In this document: one piece after another, positions 16,788 through 26,000 of the stretch | Layout: every line of letters begins with the position of its first letter | Position numbering within the stretch: the first letter of the stretch is position 1 | Assembly: GCF_007197575.1 (NCBI RefSeq) | Contig: NZ_CP041616.1 | Coordinates: 3,720,001-3,784,000 of the forward strand | Origin: Ornithinimicrobium ciconiae | GTDB lineage: Bacteria > Actinomycetota > Actinomycetes > Actinomycetales > Dermatophilaceae | DNA length: 64,000 nucleotides | Direction of reading: 5' to 3' | Notes under the pieces: model-generated | Databases searched by the model: none | What the model saw: only the letters and a program-made list of their open reading frames with translations | What the model was told of the DNA's origin: nothing | Program-made: the position numbers and the translations under genes

Positions 16788-17713
16788 CACAGACCGTCCA
16801 TCCGGCGCAGGATGAAACCCTCGCGCAGTGCCCACGGACAGATGTCGAGCTGCTCGACGTCGAACAACTCCATGACCGCCTCGACCACCATGGCACCCGC
16901 CAGCATCTGCGGGGCCCGCGCCTCGGAGATGCCTGGCAGCGAGGACCGCTCCTGGGGTGACATCGCGGCCAACTTGGGCACCCAGGCGGTCAGGTCCGCC
17001 CGGGCGAGGGAGCGCGGCACGTGCTGTCCCTCCGCGGACGGCGCCGCCCCGCAGAGGCGACCGAGCGAGCGGATCGTCTTGCTGGTGCCGACCACCCGGT
17101 GCGGCTCCCCCACCTTGGCCAGGGAGCGGTGTGCCGTCGCGATCTGGCTCCGGATCCGCTTGCGCAGCTCCTTGAGCGTCTTCTCCGAGGGGTTGTCACC
17201 GTGCTCCGCCAGCTCGCGGGTCAGTCGACCCGCCCCGAGGGGCAGGCTGGCCACGGCGTCCGCCTCCTCGTCGATACCGGCCCCCAGCTCGAGGGAGCCA
17301 CCGCCGATGTCGATCAGGAAGAGCCGTCCGGAGGACCAGCCGAACCAGCGCCGGGCAGCCAGGAAGGTCAGCCGGGCCTCGTTCTCGCCGCTGAGCACCT
17401 GGAGCCGGACCCCGGACGCCTGCCGCACGCGGTCGAGGACCTCGTCGGTGTTGGTGGCGTCCCGGATGGCGCTGGTGGCAAAGCCCAGCAGCTCGGAGAC
17501 CCCGCGGCTCTCGGCCACCTCGGTGCAGTCCTGGACAAAGGTCGCCAGCCGGGCGGCCCCCTCCTCGGAGATCGCCCCCTGCGGAGTCAGTTGCTCCGCC
17601 AGACGCAGGTCGACCTTGTGGGAGTAGTCCGGCAGCGGGTGCGCTCCGGGGTGCGCGTCGATCACGAGGAGGTGGACGGTGTTGGAACCGACATCGATCA
17701 CACCCAGACGCAT
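16787..17713 (-). CDS. Exopolyphosphatase / guanosine pentaphosphate phosphohydrolase
   Basis: 308 residues of the Ppx/GppA ASKHA fold. The phosphate-1 loop is [14 protein letters not shown] and the phosphate-2 loop is [15 protein letters not shown]. It is the short single-domain actinobacterial type (Ppx1/Rv0496-like), which trims polyphosphate or pppGpp. It is first in a minus-strand operon with the isomerase-like gene, proDH and proC, and diverges from the cysteine-rich gene with 57 bp between starts. Confidence 0.93.
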   Translation of the reverse strand: MRLGVIDVGSNTVHLLVIDAHPGAHPLPDYSHKVDLRLAEQLTPQGAISEEGAARLATFVQDCTEVAESRGVSELLGFATSAIRDATNTDEVLDRVRQASGVRLQVLSGENEARLTFLAARRWFGWSSGRLFLIDIGGGSLELGAGIDEEADAVASLPLGAGRLTRELAEHGDNPSEKTLKELRKRIRSQIATAHRSLAKVGEPHRVVGTSKTIRSLGRLCGAAPSAEGQHVPRSLARADLTAWVPKLAAMSPQERSSLPGISEARAPQMLAGAMVVEAVMELFDVEQLDICPWALREGFILRRMDGL

Positions 17714-17770
17714 TACCTCAGGCTAGTCCCTCCCCCCTCTCCTGCCAGCCTCGGCTCGTAGAGTGGCCGG

Positions 17771-18604
17771 GTGAGTAGCACAGTGGCGGGCCTGGACGCA
17801 CGCGGCGAGACCCCGCTCGACACACCGCGGGTCTGGGCCGAGTTCACCGACCCGGCAGAGCCCGCCCAGCGGGTGCGCGCGGACCTGACCTGGCTCACCT
17901 CCTCGTGGCACTGCATCTTCGGCTCCGGCTGCGCGGGGATCTATGCCGACCGCCCCGACGACGGCTGTTGCACCCTCGGCGCCCACTTCACCGACGCCGA
18001 CGACCTGGCCCGGGTCACCGCCGTGGCCGACCGGCTCGGACCCGACGAGTGGCAGTTCCACGACCAGGGCACGACCCCGGTGGGGGAGCGCCCGGGGTGG
18101 CAGGACCTGGACGAGGACGGGGAGACGGTCACCACCCGCCGGGTCGAGGGGGCCTGCATCTTCCTCAACCGGCCCGGCCACCCCGCCGGGGCCGGGTGTG
18201 CCCTGCACCAGCACGCCGTCCTGGAGGGCACCGAGCCCCTGGAGGCCAAGCCGGACGTCTGCTGGCAGCTGCCGATCCGGCGCTCCTATCGCACCGTGGA
18301 GCTGCCGGACGACACCTCCTACCTCGAGGTCACCATCACCGAGTACGACCGCCGTGGCTGGGGTCCGGGCGGACACGACCTCGACTGGTACTGCTCCGGG
18401 CGTCCCGAGGCGCACACCGCCGCGCAGCCGGTCTACCTCGGTCTCGCGGCCGAGCTCACCGAGCTCCTGGGGAGCGCTGCGTATGCCGAGCTGTCGGCAT
18501 ACTGCGCGGCCCACCTGACCGCTGTGGCCGGTGCTCGCAGCACCCCCGCCGGGCGGCGGTTGCTGCCCCTCTTGGTCCACCCGGCGACGCTGCAGGCCCC
18601 CTGA
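17771..18604 (+). CDS. Conserved cysteine-rich protein, YkgJ/DUF3109-like metal-cluster candidate
   Basis: 277 residues with a clustered cysteine pattern: [13 protein letters not shown], then [20 protein letters not shown] and [20 protein letters not shown] and later single cysteines. The CC and GCALH elements resemble the Fe/Zn-chelating cluster of YkgJ-type proteins, but I cannot assign a named family with certainty. No signal peptide or membrane segment is visible. The start is GTG. It diverges from ppx and precedes radA by 89 bp on the same strand. Confidence 0.75.
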   Translation: MSSTVAGLDARGETPLDTPRVWAEFTDPAEPAQRVRADLTWLTSSWHCIFGSGCAGIYADRPDDGCCTLGAHFTDADDLARVTAVADRLGPDEWQFHDQGTTPVGERPGWQDLDEDGETVTTRRVEGACIFLNRPGHPAGAGCALHQHAVLEGTEPLEAKPDVCWQLPIRRSYRTVELPDDTSYLEVTITEYDRRGWGPGGHDLDWYCSGRPEAHTAAQPVYLGLAAELTELLGSAAYAELSAYCAAHLTAVAGARSTPAGRRLLPLLVHPATLQAP

Positions 18605-18693
18605 CCTGACCTGCGCTCCCGCACGGCGAGCGCGGGGTGCACTGTCGCAGGCTCGCCCTAGAGTTCCCGCCAGCGGCTGACAGAGGAGAGATC

Positions 18694-20064
18694 GTGGCGA
18701 CCAAGAGCAAGACCCCGGCCTACCGGTGCACGGAGTGCGGTTGGAGCGCCGTGAAGTGGGTCGGGCGCTGCGGCGAGTGCCAGGCCTGGGGCACGGTCAC
18801 CGAGGCGGGGCAGAGCACCAGCGTCCGGACCGCGCCCGCCGCCCCGCGGCGCCCCGCAGTCCCGATCGCGGAGGTTGATGCAACCCTGGCCCTGGCTGGC
18901 ACGACCGGAGTGGGCGAGTTCGACCGGGTGCTCGGGGGTGGGCTGGTCCCAGGCGGTGTGATCCTGATGGCTGGCGAGCCTGGCATCGGCAAGTCGACGC
19001 TCGCCCTGGACGTGGCCGCGCGCGCTGCCCGCCAGGGACGCCGGGTGCTCTATGTCTCCGGCGAGGAGTCCGCGGCCCAGGTCCGCCTGCGCGCCCAACG
19101 GATCGGGGCACTGGCCGACAGCCTCTACCTCGCCTCCGAGACCGATCTGGGAGCCGTGCTGGGACACCTGGAGCAGATCGCCCCCGCCCTGGTGGTCGTC
19201 GACTCGGTGCAGACCATCGCCAGCTCCGAGGTCGAGGGTGCGCCCGGCAATGTCGGGCAGGTCCGCGAGGTCGCCTCGGCGCTGATCCAGTCCGCCAAGG
19301 CCGCCAACACCGCCGCGATCCTGATCGGCCACGTCACCAAGGATGGGGCGATCGCGGGCCCTCGGGTGTTGGAGCACCTGGTGGACGTGGTGGTGCAGTT
19401 CGAGGGCGAGCGCCACTCGCGCCTACGCCTGGTCCGCGCGGTGAAGAACCGGTTCGGCCCGACCGATGAGGTGGGCTGTTTTGATCTCGGCGACTCCGGC
19501 ATCGTGGGCCTTCCGGACCCCAGCGGGCTCTTCCTCACCAGCCGGGACCGTCCGGTCCCGGGCACCTGCGTGACGGTGACGCTCGAGGGGCGCCGTCCCC
19601 TGGTGACCGAGGTGCAGGCTCTGGTCACCGAGAGCTCGGGTGGCTCCCCGCGGCGCACCACCAGCGGCCTGGACTCCTCCCGGTTGGCCATGGTGCTCGC
19701 AGTGCTGACCCGGCGAGCCGACGTCAAGGTCGCCACTCAGGACTGTTATGCCTCGACGGTCGGTGGCGTGCGCCTGGCGGAGCCGTCGGCCGACCTGGCC
19801 CTGGCCCTGGCTGTCGCCGGGGCCTATCGCGACGCGCCGCTGCCCCAGGGACTCGTCGCCGTGGGCGAGGTTGGGCTGGCCGGCGACATCCGACCCGTCA
19901 CCGGGCTGCCGCGTCGGCTCAGCGAGGCGGCCCGCATCGGCTTCACCAAGGCCGTCGTCCCTGTCGGCTCGCTCACCGAGGGGCCACCACCGGCGGCCGT
20001 CCGGGTCCGTGAGGTCAGCACCCTGCACGAGGCCGTCACAGCCGCGCTCGGCTGGCCCGACTAG
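18694..20064 (+). CDS. radA: DNA repair protein RadA (Sms)
   Basis: 456 residues. An N-terminal zinc finger (YRCTECGWSAVKWVGRCGEC) is followed by a RecA-like ATPase (Walker A GEPGIGKSTL, Walker B VVVDSVQTI), the RadA-specific KNRFG motif, and a Lon-protease-like C-terminal domain (SADLALALAVAGAY). RadA is a helicase that drives branch migration in recombination. The GTG at 18694 follows GAGGAGAG, so the upstream codons were trimmed. It is followed by disA; RadA binds and restrains DisA in bacilli and mycobacteria. Confidence 0.97.
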   Translation: MATKSKTPAYRCTECGWSAVKWVGRCGECQAWGTVTEAGQSTSVRTAPAAPRRPAVPIAEVDATLALAGTTGVGEFDRVLGGGLVPGGVILMAGEPGIGKSTLALDVAARAARQGRRVLYVSGEESAAQVRLRAQRIGALADSLYLASETDLGAVLGHLEQIAPALVVVDSVQTIASSEVEGAPGNVGQVREVASALIQSAKAANTAAILIGHVTKDGAIAGPRVLEHLVDVVVQFEGERHSRLRLVRAVKNRFGPTDEVGCFDLGDSGIVGLPDPSGLFLTSRDRPVPGTCVTVTLEGRRPLVTEVQALVTESSGGSPRRTTSGLDSSRLAMVLAVLTRRADVKVATQDCYASTVGGVRLAEPSADLALALAVAGAYRDAPLPQGLVAVGEVGLAGDIRPVTGLPRRLSEAARIGFTKAVVPVGSLTEGPPPAAVRVREVSTLHEAVTAALGWPD

Positions 20065-20203
20065 GCCCGAGAGCGAGGCTTAGCTCTCCCCTCCACCCGG
20101 CACTTCGTCTCGGATCGGTAAAGACTGGCGGCGACCCCACCGGAAATAGCCTCGGGCCTGGTTAGACTCCGCACGACAGGTCAGGGCACGGACGGAGCAT
20201 TCA

Positions 20204-21280
20204 GTGGACCGCAGAGACGAGGACTCCCTGCGCGCGACGCTGGCCGCAGTCGCTCCCGGCACCGAGCTGCGAGACGGCCTGGAACGGGTGCTGCGCGGTC
20301 GGACCGGTGCCCTGGTGGTCATCGGCTATGACAAAGCGGTGGAGGCCATCTGTTCAGGCGGGTTCGAGCTCGACGTCGAGTTCTCCAGCACGCGCCTGCG
20401 CGAGCTGGCCAAGATGGACGGTGCCATCGTCCTGGACCGCGACGGCAGCCGCATCGTGCGGGCCGCCACCCAGTTGGTGCCGGACCCCTCGATCGAGACC
20501 CGGGAGAGCGGCACCCGCCACCGCACGGCCGAGCGCGCCGCCAAGCAGACGGGCCACCCGGTCGTCTCGGTCAGCCAGTCGATGGCGATCGTGGCGATCT
20601 ATGTCGGCAACCTGCGACACGTGCTCGAGGCGTCCACCGCGATCCTGTCCCGGGCCAACCAGGCCCTGCAGACGCTGGAGCGTTACAAGTCGCGCCTGGA
20701 CGAGGTCAGCAGCAACCTGTCGGCCCTGGAGATCGAGGACCTGGTCACGATCCGTGATGTCACCGCGGTGCTGCAGCGCCTGGAGATGGTGCGCCGGATC
20801 AGCGAGGAGATCGCACAGTACGCCCTGGAGCTGGGCACCGACGGTCGACTGATGAGCCTGCAGCTGGAGGAACTGACCGGAGGGCTGAGCAACGATCGCG
20901 AGCTGGTCATCCGTGACTACGCCGAACACCTCACCGACGACAACTCGGTCCAGGAGGTGCTGGGCTGCCTGTCCTCGGTCAGCGGCGGCGAGCTGCTCGA
21001 CCTGACCTCTGCCGCCCGATGCCTGGGGTTCATCGTGGTCGGCGACGGCCTGGATGCCAGCGTCAGCCCGCGCGGCTACCGCCTGCTGTCGCGTATCCCC
21101 CGCCTGCCTGCTGTGGTGATCGACCGGCTCGTGGAGCGCTTCGGCAGTCTGCAGGCGCTGCTCTCCGCCAGTCTTGAGGACCTGATGACCGTCGAGGGGG
21201 TCGGTGAGGGCCGAGCCCGCGCGGTGCGCGAGGGGCTGTCCCGGCTGGCCGAGTCGAGCATCCTCGAACGCTACGTGTGA
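20204..21280 (+). CDS. disA: DNA integrity scanning protein DisA, diadenylate cyclase
   Basis: 358 residues. The DAC domain (residues ~1-145) has both catalytic motifs, DGAIVLD and [12 protein letters not shown] helical linker follows, and the C-terminal helix-hairpin-helix DNA-binding part contains [20 protein letters not shown] and [15 protein letters not shown]. It makes c-di-AMP from ATP and stops when it meets branched DNA. The start is GTG with GGAG seven bases upstream. The stop is shared with the mutY start (GTGA), tying the sensor to base-excision repair. Confidence 0.97.
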   Translation: MDRRDEDSLRATLAAVAPGTELRDGLERVLRGRTGALVVIGYDKAVEAICSGGFELDVEFSSTRLRELAKMDGAIVLDRDGSRIVRAATQLVPDPSIETRESGTRHRTAERAAKQTGHPVVSVSQSMAIVAIYVGNLRHVLEASTAILSRANQALQTLERYKSRLDEVSSNLSALEIEDLVTIRDVTAVLQRLEMVRRISEEIAQYALELGTDGRLMSLQLEELTGGLSNDRELVIRDYAEHLTDDNSVQEVLGCLSSVSGGELLDLTSAARCLGFIVVGDGLDASVSPRGYRLLSRIPRLPAVVIDRLVERFGSLQALLSASLEDLMTVEGVGEGRARAVREGLSRLAESSILERYV

Positions 21281-22173
21281 CCGCTCAGTCCACCCAGCCG
21301 CACCTGCTCGAGCCGCTGCTGACCTGGTATGCCGCCCACGCCCGCGATCTGCCGTGGCGGGCGCCCGACTGCTCACCGTGGGGGGTACTCGTCTCCGAGG
21401 TCATGCTCCAGCAGACACCGGTCGCTCGGGTCCTGCCCGTGTGGGCCGAATGGCTCGCGCGGTGGCCGGAGCCGCGTGACCTGGCGGCGGTGGCCCCTGG
21501 GGAGGCGGTGCGCGCGTGGGGACGCCTGGGATACCCGCGTAGGGCGCTGCGCCTGCACGGCTGTGCGGTGGCCCTGACCGAGCGTCACGACGGTGCTGTG
21601 CCCGCTGACCTGGGGGCCCTGCGGGCACTGCCCGGGGTCGGGCAGTACACCGCGGCCGCCGTGGGCGCCTTCGCGTTCGGCATCCGGGCGGCGGTCGTGG
21701 ACACGAACGTGCGCCGGGTGCACGCCCGGGCAGTCTCCGGCCTGGCGCTGCCCGCTCCCTCGCTCACCGCTGCGGAGCTGACGCTGGCCGAGGCACTCCT
21801 TCCCGAGGACCCGGCGATCGCCGCCCGCTGGAGCGTCGCGGTCATGGAGCTCGGCGCACTGGTCTGCACCGCCCGGTCCCCGGACTGCTCGCGGTGCCCG
21901 CTGGCCGCCCACTGCACCTGGGTCGCCACTGGGTCCCCCGCCTACGCCGGCCCGCCCCGCAGGACCCAGGCCTGGCACGGGACCGATCGGCAGTGCCGCG
22001 GCGTGATCATCGCCGAGCTGCGCTCGTCGGCCCGTCCGATCTCCGTCGGTGACCTGGCAGAGCACTGGCCCGACAACGACCAGTTCGCGCGGTCCCTGTC
22101 GGGCCTGCTGTCCGACGGCCTGGTCGAGCAGGTGGAGCCCGGCTGGCTTCAGCTGCCGGGGCTCACCGACTAG
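21277..22173 (+). CDS. mutY: A/G-specific adenine glycosylase
   Basis: 298 residues. It removes adenine mispaired with 8-oxoguanine. Visible are [18 protein letters not shown], the HhH motif [12 protein letters not shown] followed by the catalytic Asp in VVDTNVRRV, and the [4Fe-4S] ligands C-X6-C-X2-C-X5-C ([17 protein letters not shown]). The Nudix-like 8-oxoG recognition domain is missing; a short winged-helix-like tail replaces it, as in other actinobacterial short MutY proteins. The GTG start overlaps disA by 4 bp, and its 3' end overlaps the convergent regulator gene by 11 bp. Confidence 0.95.
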   Translation: MTAQSTQPHLLEPLLTWYAAHARDLPWRAPDCSPWGVLVSEVMLQQTPVARVLPVWAEWLARWPEPRDLAAVAPGEAVRAWGRLGYPRRALRLHGCAVALTERHDGAVPADLGALRALPGVGQYTAAAVGAFAFGIRAAVVDTNVRRVHARAVSGLALPAPSLTAAELTLAEALLPEDPAIAARWSVAVMELGALVCTARSPDCSRCPLAAHCTWVATGSPAYAGPPRRTQAWHGTDRQCRGVIIAELRSSARPISVGDLAEHWPDNDQFARSLSGLLSDGLVEQVEPGWLQLPGLTD

Positions 22174-22762
22174 GGGTCTGGCTCAGGGACCGGCCGTGCG
22201 GGGCAACCGGTCGTCGCACCGCACGGAAACCTACGCCGCGCACGGCCTCGATGGCGACGGGCACGCGCTCTCGGGTGAGCTTGGCCCGCAGGCGCTTGAC
22301 GACGGCGTGCACCTGGCTGGCGTCGCCGAGATGCTCGGTGCCCCAGACGCGCCGCACCAGCTCGTCGAACCGCCAGACCCGGCCGGGCTCGCGGATCAGC
22401 AGCCGCAGCAGGGCAAACTCCAGGGGGGTCAGCGACACCTCGGCGGTGCCGAACCCGACCGCCTGGCGATCCTCGTGCACGCGCACCCCGCTGACCGGTC
22501 GGGCCGTCGTGCCAGGCGCTGTGCCCTGCCTGGACGCCAGCGCCTCGGTCCGCGGTCGCACCCCGGGTGGCTCCGGCTCCATGAGGCGCTGGGCCGCCGG
22601 CACGGACGGGACGATCAGGACCGGTGCGGACGGATCCAGCTGGGCCAGGAAGTCAGCACGGTCCTCGACGGTAGGGGCGACCAGAACGATCAGCGCGGTG
22701 GAGCGGGAGGGGCGATCGGGCGGCTGCACCCGCTCCGTCGTTGACGTTGTCTGCGCCGACAC
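22163..22762 (-). CDS. Winged-helix regulator with receiver-like N-terminus (paralogue A)
   Basis: 199 residues. Residues ~20-60 resemble a response-regulator receiver (TALIVLVAPTVEDRADFLAQL), but no convincing phospho-acceptor aspartate is visible. The C-terminus is an OmpR/PhoB-type winged helix (VSLTPLEFALLRLLIREPG, DELVRRVWG, VHAVVKRLRAKL, RGVGFRAV). The start is GTG with GGAG six bases before. A clear paralogue lies at 27665-28354 on the other side of the secreted protease. Control by means other than phosphorylation is likely. Function unknown. Confidence 0.85.
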   Translation of the reverse strand: MSAQTTSTTERVQPPDRPSRSTALIVLVAPTVEDRADFLAQLDPSAPVLIVPSVPAAQRLMEPEPPGVRPRTEALASRQGTAPGTTARPVSGVRVHEDRQAVGFGTAEVSLTPLEFALLRLLIREPGRVWRFDELVRRVWGTEHLGDASQVHAVVKRLRAKLTRERVPVAIEAVRGVGFRAVRRPVAPHGRSLSQTPSR

Positions 22763-22836
22763 CCGTGCTCCTCACCCCGCGACCTTCGCGACCCGAACCC
22801 AACTTGCCTCCTACCGCGGGGTAACGCAACAGACTT

Positions 22837-22851
22837 GGTCAAGCCTTTGCT
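22837..22851 (-). promoter_or_regulatory. Candidate operator shared by the two winged-helix genes
   Basis: Read on the minus strand this is AGCAAAGGCTTGACC, preceded by TTG so that two TTGA half-sites lie 12 bp apart. Nearly the same sequence occurs upstream of the paralogous regulator at 28428. It is about 75 bp from the start of paralogue A. Binding is inferred only. Confidence 0.35.
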
Positions 22852-22948
22852 CAACCCAGACGATGTGGCCACAGGAATCGGGTCTGCTGGCGGTCGTGTG
22901 TCCGACCGGACGCTCAACCTGCCGGAGTTCATGGCAGATCACAGAGAA

Positions 22949-22983
22949 ACGGCCCGCCCGGAGCAGCGCTCCGGACGGGCCGT
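22949..22983 (-). terminator. Terminator of the subtilisin/kelch gene
   Basis: ACGGCCCG and CCGGAGC on the left pair with GCTCCGG and CGGGCCGT on the right, with one mismatch and a three-base loop. On the minus strand the stem is followed by GTTTCTCTGT. It starts 46 bp past the protease stop. Confidence 0.8.
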
Positions 22984-23028
22984 CCCGTGACCTGATCCTC
23001 AGGTGGGATCAGTTCCCAGGGTGAAGCC

Positions 23029-26000
23029 TCAGCATCCGATCTTCGCGAGCGTGAAGTTCACCGTGCGCACCACACCACGTGCCGGGTCAGCAGTGGCAGC
23101 CTTCGGCCGCCAGCCGTCCTTGGCCGCGATGATCTGCACCCCACCGGGGCGGGTGTGCTGGGTGTTGACCCAGGTGGCGTAGTCACCGTCGGCGTCGGTC
23201 GAGAGCACCCAGCCAGGGTGATCGGTCCGCGTCGGGGTGATGTCCACCGTGGCGCCGGCGATCGGCGCCGTGACCGTGTCACAGTCCACTCCCGAGACGT
23301 TGCCCATCAACTTGCCCCACGGACGGGGCGGGGAGACGTGCATCGTGACGGGGATCGGGTCGAAGGACTGCGGCGTGTTGGCGCTCACCTTGATCCCTGC
23401 GGTGTAGACACCCGGCTGTGCGACGTTGCCGTCGGTCGTCACGTCAACCGTGACGCTCTCACCGGCCGGGATGGTCAGCTCGGTGGCGCTCAGGGAGAGC
23501 CACTCGACGTCGGCGCCGGCTGCGCCGCAGTCGTCGAACCCAGGCAGGTACTCGGTGTTGGCCGTGGCGTTGAAGTTGCCAGAGGACCCGCCGAACTTGC
23601 CGAACCCACACGCCGCCGCACCACGGTAGACCGCGGTGTTGGAGTTGGGCAGGTCCACCCACTCGTCGGTCGACGGGTCGTAGGCGAAGGTGGCGTTGGT
23701 GATGGTGCCACCCTGCACACCGCCGTTGACGATGAGCATCCCGTTGGCTGCCGCGTACTGGCTCGCCCAGGTGTCGATCGGGGCGTCCGCGATAGCCGTC
23801 CAGGTGTCCGTGTCCGGGGTGTAGACGTAGCTGGCTGCGGTGCCTGCGGCACCGCCGTTGCCACCGGTGCAGTAGACCTCGCCGTTGATCCCACCGCAGG
23901 AGGCGAAGGCCACCGGCGCGGGGTAGTTGGCCAGGGTTTCCCACGTGTCCGTGCCCGGGTCGTAGGCCGTGACGGCGTTCGACATCGGGGTGCAATCGGC
24001 GCTGGAGCAGCCACCCACGGAGTACAGCTTGCCGTCTGCGACGGCCTGGCCGGCGGCCGAGACCGCGACCGGGTTGTCTGCCACGGCGGTCCAGCTGTCC
24101 GCGCCCTCGTCGTAGACGAAGGTCTCGGCAGTGGTTCCTGCCGCGACCCAGCCGCCGGAGACGACGATCTGGCCGTTGACGACACCTGCAGTGACCGCGT
24201 TGCGGGCACTGGGCAGCGGCGCCACCGCGGTCCAGCTCATGTCTTCTGCGTCATAGCGCAGCACATCGGCGTAGGACGCCGAACCCGAACCGCCCGTGAT
24301 GAGGTACCACGTGCCGTCCAGGTTGACCGCCCGGCCATCCATGTTGACCGAACCCAGCTGCGGCAGGTCGGTCCACGGTGCCTCGGCCACGCCGCGCGCA
24401 GCGGGCTCGGCCTGAGCAGCCAGACCGCTCGCGTGCTGGGCGAAGGAGACCTCAGCCTCGATCTCTTGCAGCGGAGCACCCTCGGTCTTGTGCATCTCGC
24501 TCATGAGCTCCTTGGTGCCATCGGCCCGCAGGATCTCAAAGTCGCCAGCGAGCTCGGACAGCGTCACCTCTGCAGCACCGGTGCCGGTGTTGCTGATCGT
24601 GAGCTTGTCGGTGACCGAGTCACCGAGCTGCACGTAGGTGGTGATCGAGTCGGGGCTGACGTCCACCAGGCCGGAGCCCAGCGTGAAGTCGGCCCGGACG
24701 GCGTCATCCTCAGCCACGTCAACCGACTGGGTCACGCTCTCGTAGCCACGCGCGGTGGCCTCGAAGTCGTGGGCGCCGGTCAGCGTCGAGAAGATCCAGT
24801 AGAAGCCGTCGTCGAGGTTCTCGTCGTCCGGAGTGGCCACGGTCGTCGCGGACTCCTCGGGAGCCTCGACGCTGGTCACCGAGGCGCCAACGATGCCCTC
24901 GCCGGTCTCGGCGCTGGCCACAGTGCCGACCACATAACCTCCGGCGATGCTGGGCTCACAGGTGCGGTTGCCGACGAAGACGTCGTCAACCTGCCACCAG
25001 TAGTCCCAGGAAGCGGAGTAGTGGAAGCGGACCTGCACATCGCTCTCACCGGCGGCGGTGGGCATCGGCAGAACGACCTCACCACGGCTGTCCGTCGTGT
25101 AGGTCGCCAGCGTCTCCCAGGTCTCGCCGCCGTCGATGCTCACGTCCACCTCACCGGACTCACCGGTGCCGAGGAAGGCGTTGTAGTCGTGCTTGAACCC
25201 GATGACGGGCTCAGCCAGCGCGCTCATGTCGACCACCGGGGTGACCAGGGAGGTGTCCTGGACGCCGCCGCTGCCGTAGTTGTCACTGTCGACGATCGCG
25301 TAGCCGCCCTCACCGCCGGTGAGGTTGCCACGGTTTCTCGAGTCGTCGAACAGCCAGACCTGACCGGTGCCCGCGTCGTCGGTCACCGTCCAGCCCTCAG
25401 GCGTCTCGGTGCCGTCGAAGGACTCGACCACACCCTCACTGCTGTGCGCATAACCGGGGGCGACACAGCTGTCGGCGTCCACGATGACCTGAATGTCCTG
25501 CACGACCTGCGGAACCCGCTTGGCGGACTCGCGCGACCCGGTGAGCGGTGCGCCCTGGGGGCTGACGACCACCGTGGCGGTCTCGTAGCCGGGGTACTGC
25601 GCCTCGACCTCCAGCGTGTAGTCGGCTCCGATCGGCAGGGCGAGGGTGTACTCCCCCGTGGCCGGGTCGGTGTAGGTGCTGACGTCGGTGCCCTGGACGG
25701 ACACCTTCGCGTAGACGGGCCAACCGTGCCCAGAGCCATCGGTGACCACACCGGAGACCGCTGTGGACTCCTGGGCCTCCAGGTCGAAGTCCAGCGTCGC
25801 GGTCCCACCGGCGGGCACAGTGACCGACTCGGTCTCGGTGCCGTAGCCGAACTTGGAGACAGTGACGTCGTAGTCACCGGCCACCAGGAGCGAGGAGTAG
25901 GTGCCCTCCGCATCGGTGACGGTGGTGCGCTCTGCCTCACCGACGATGACGACGTTGGCCCCGGAGATCGCGTCGCCGGTGTCGGCGTCCGTGACCGTGC

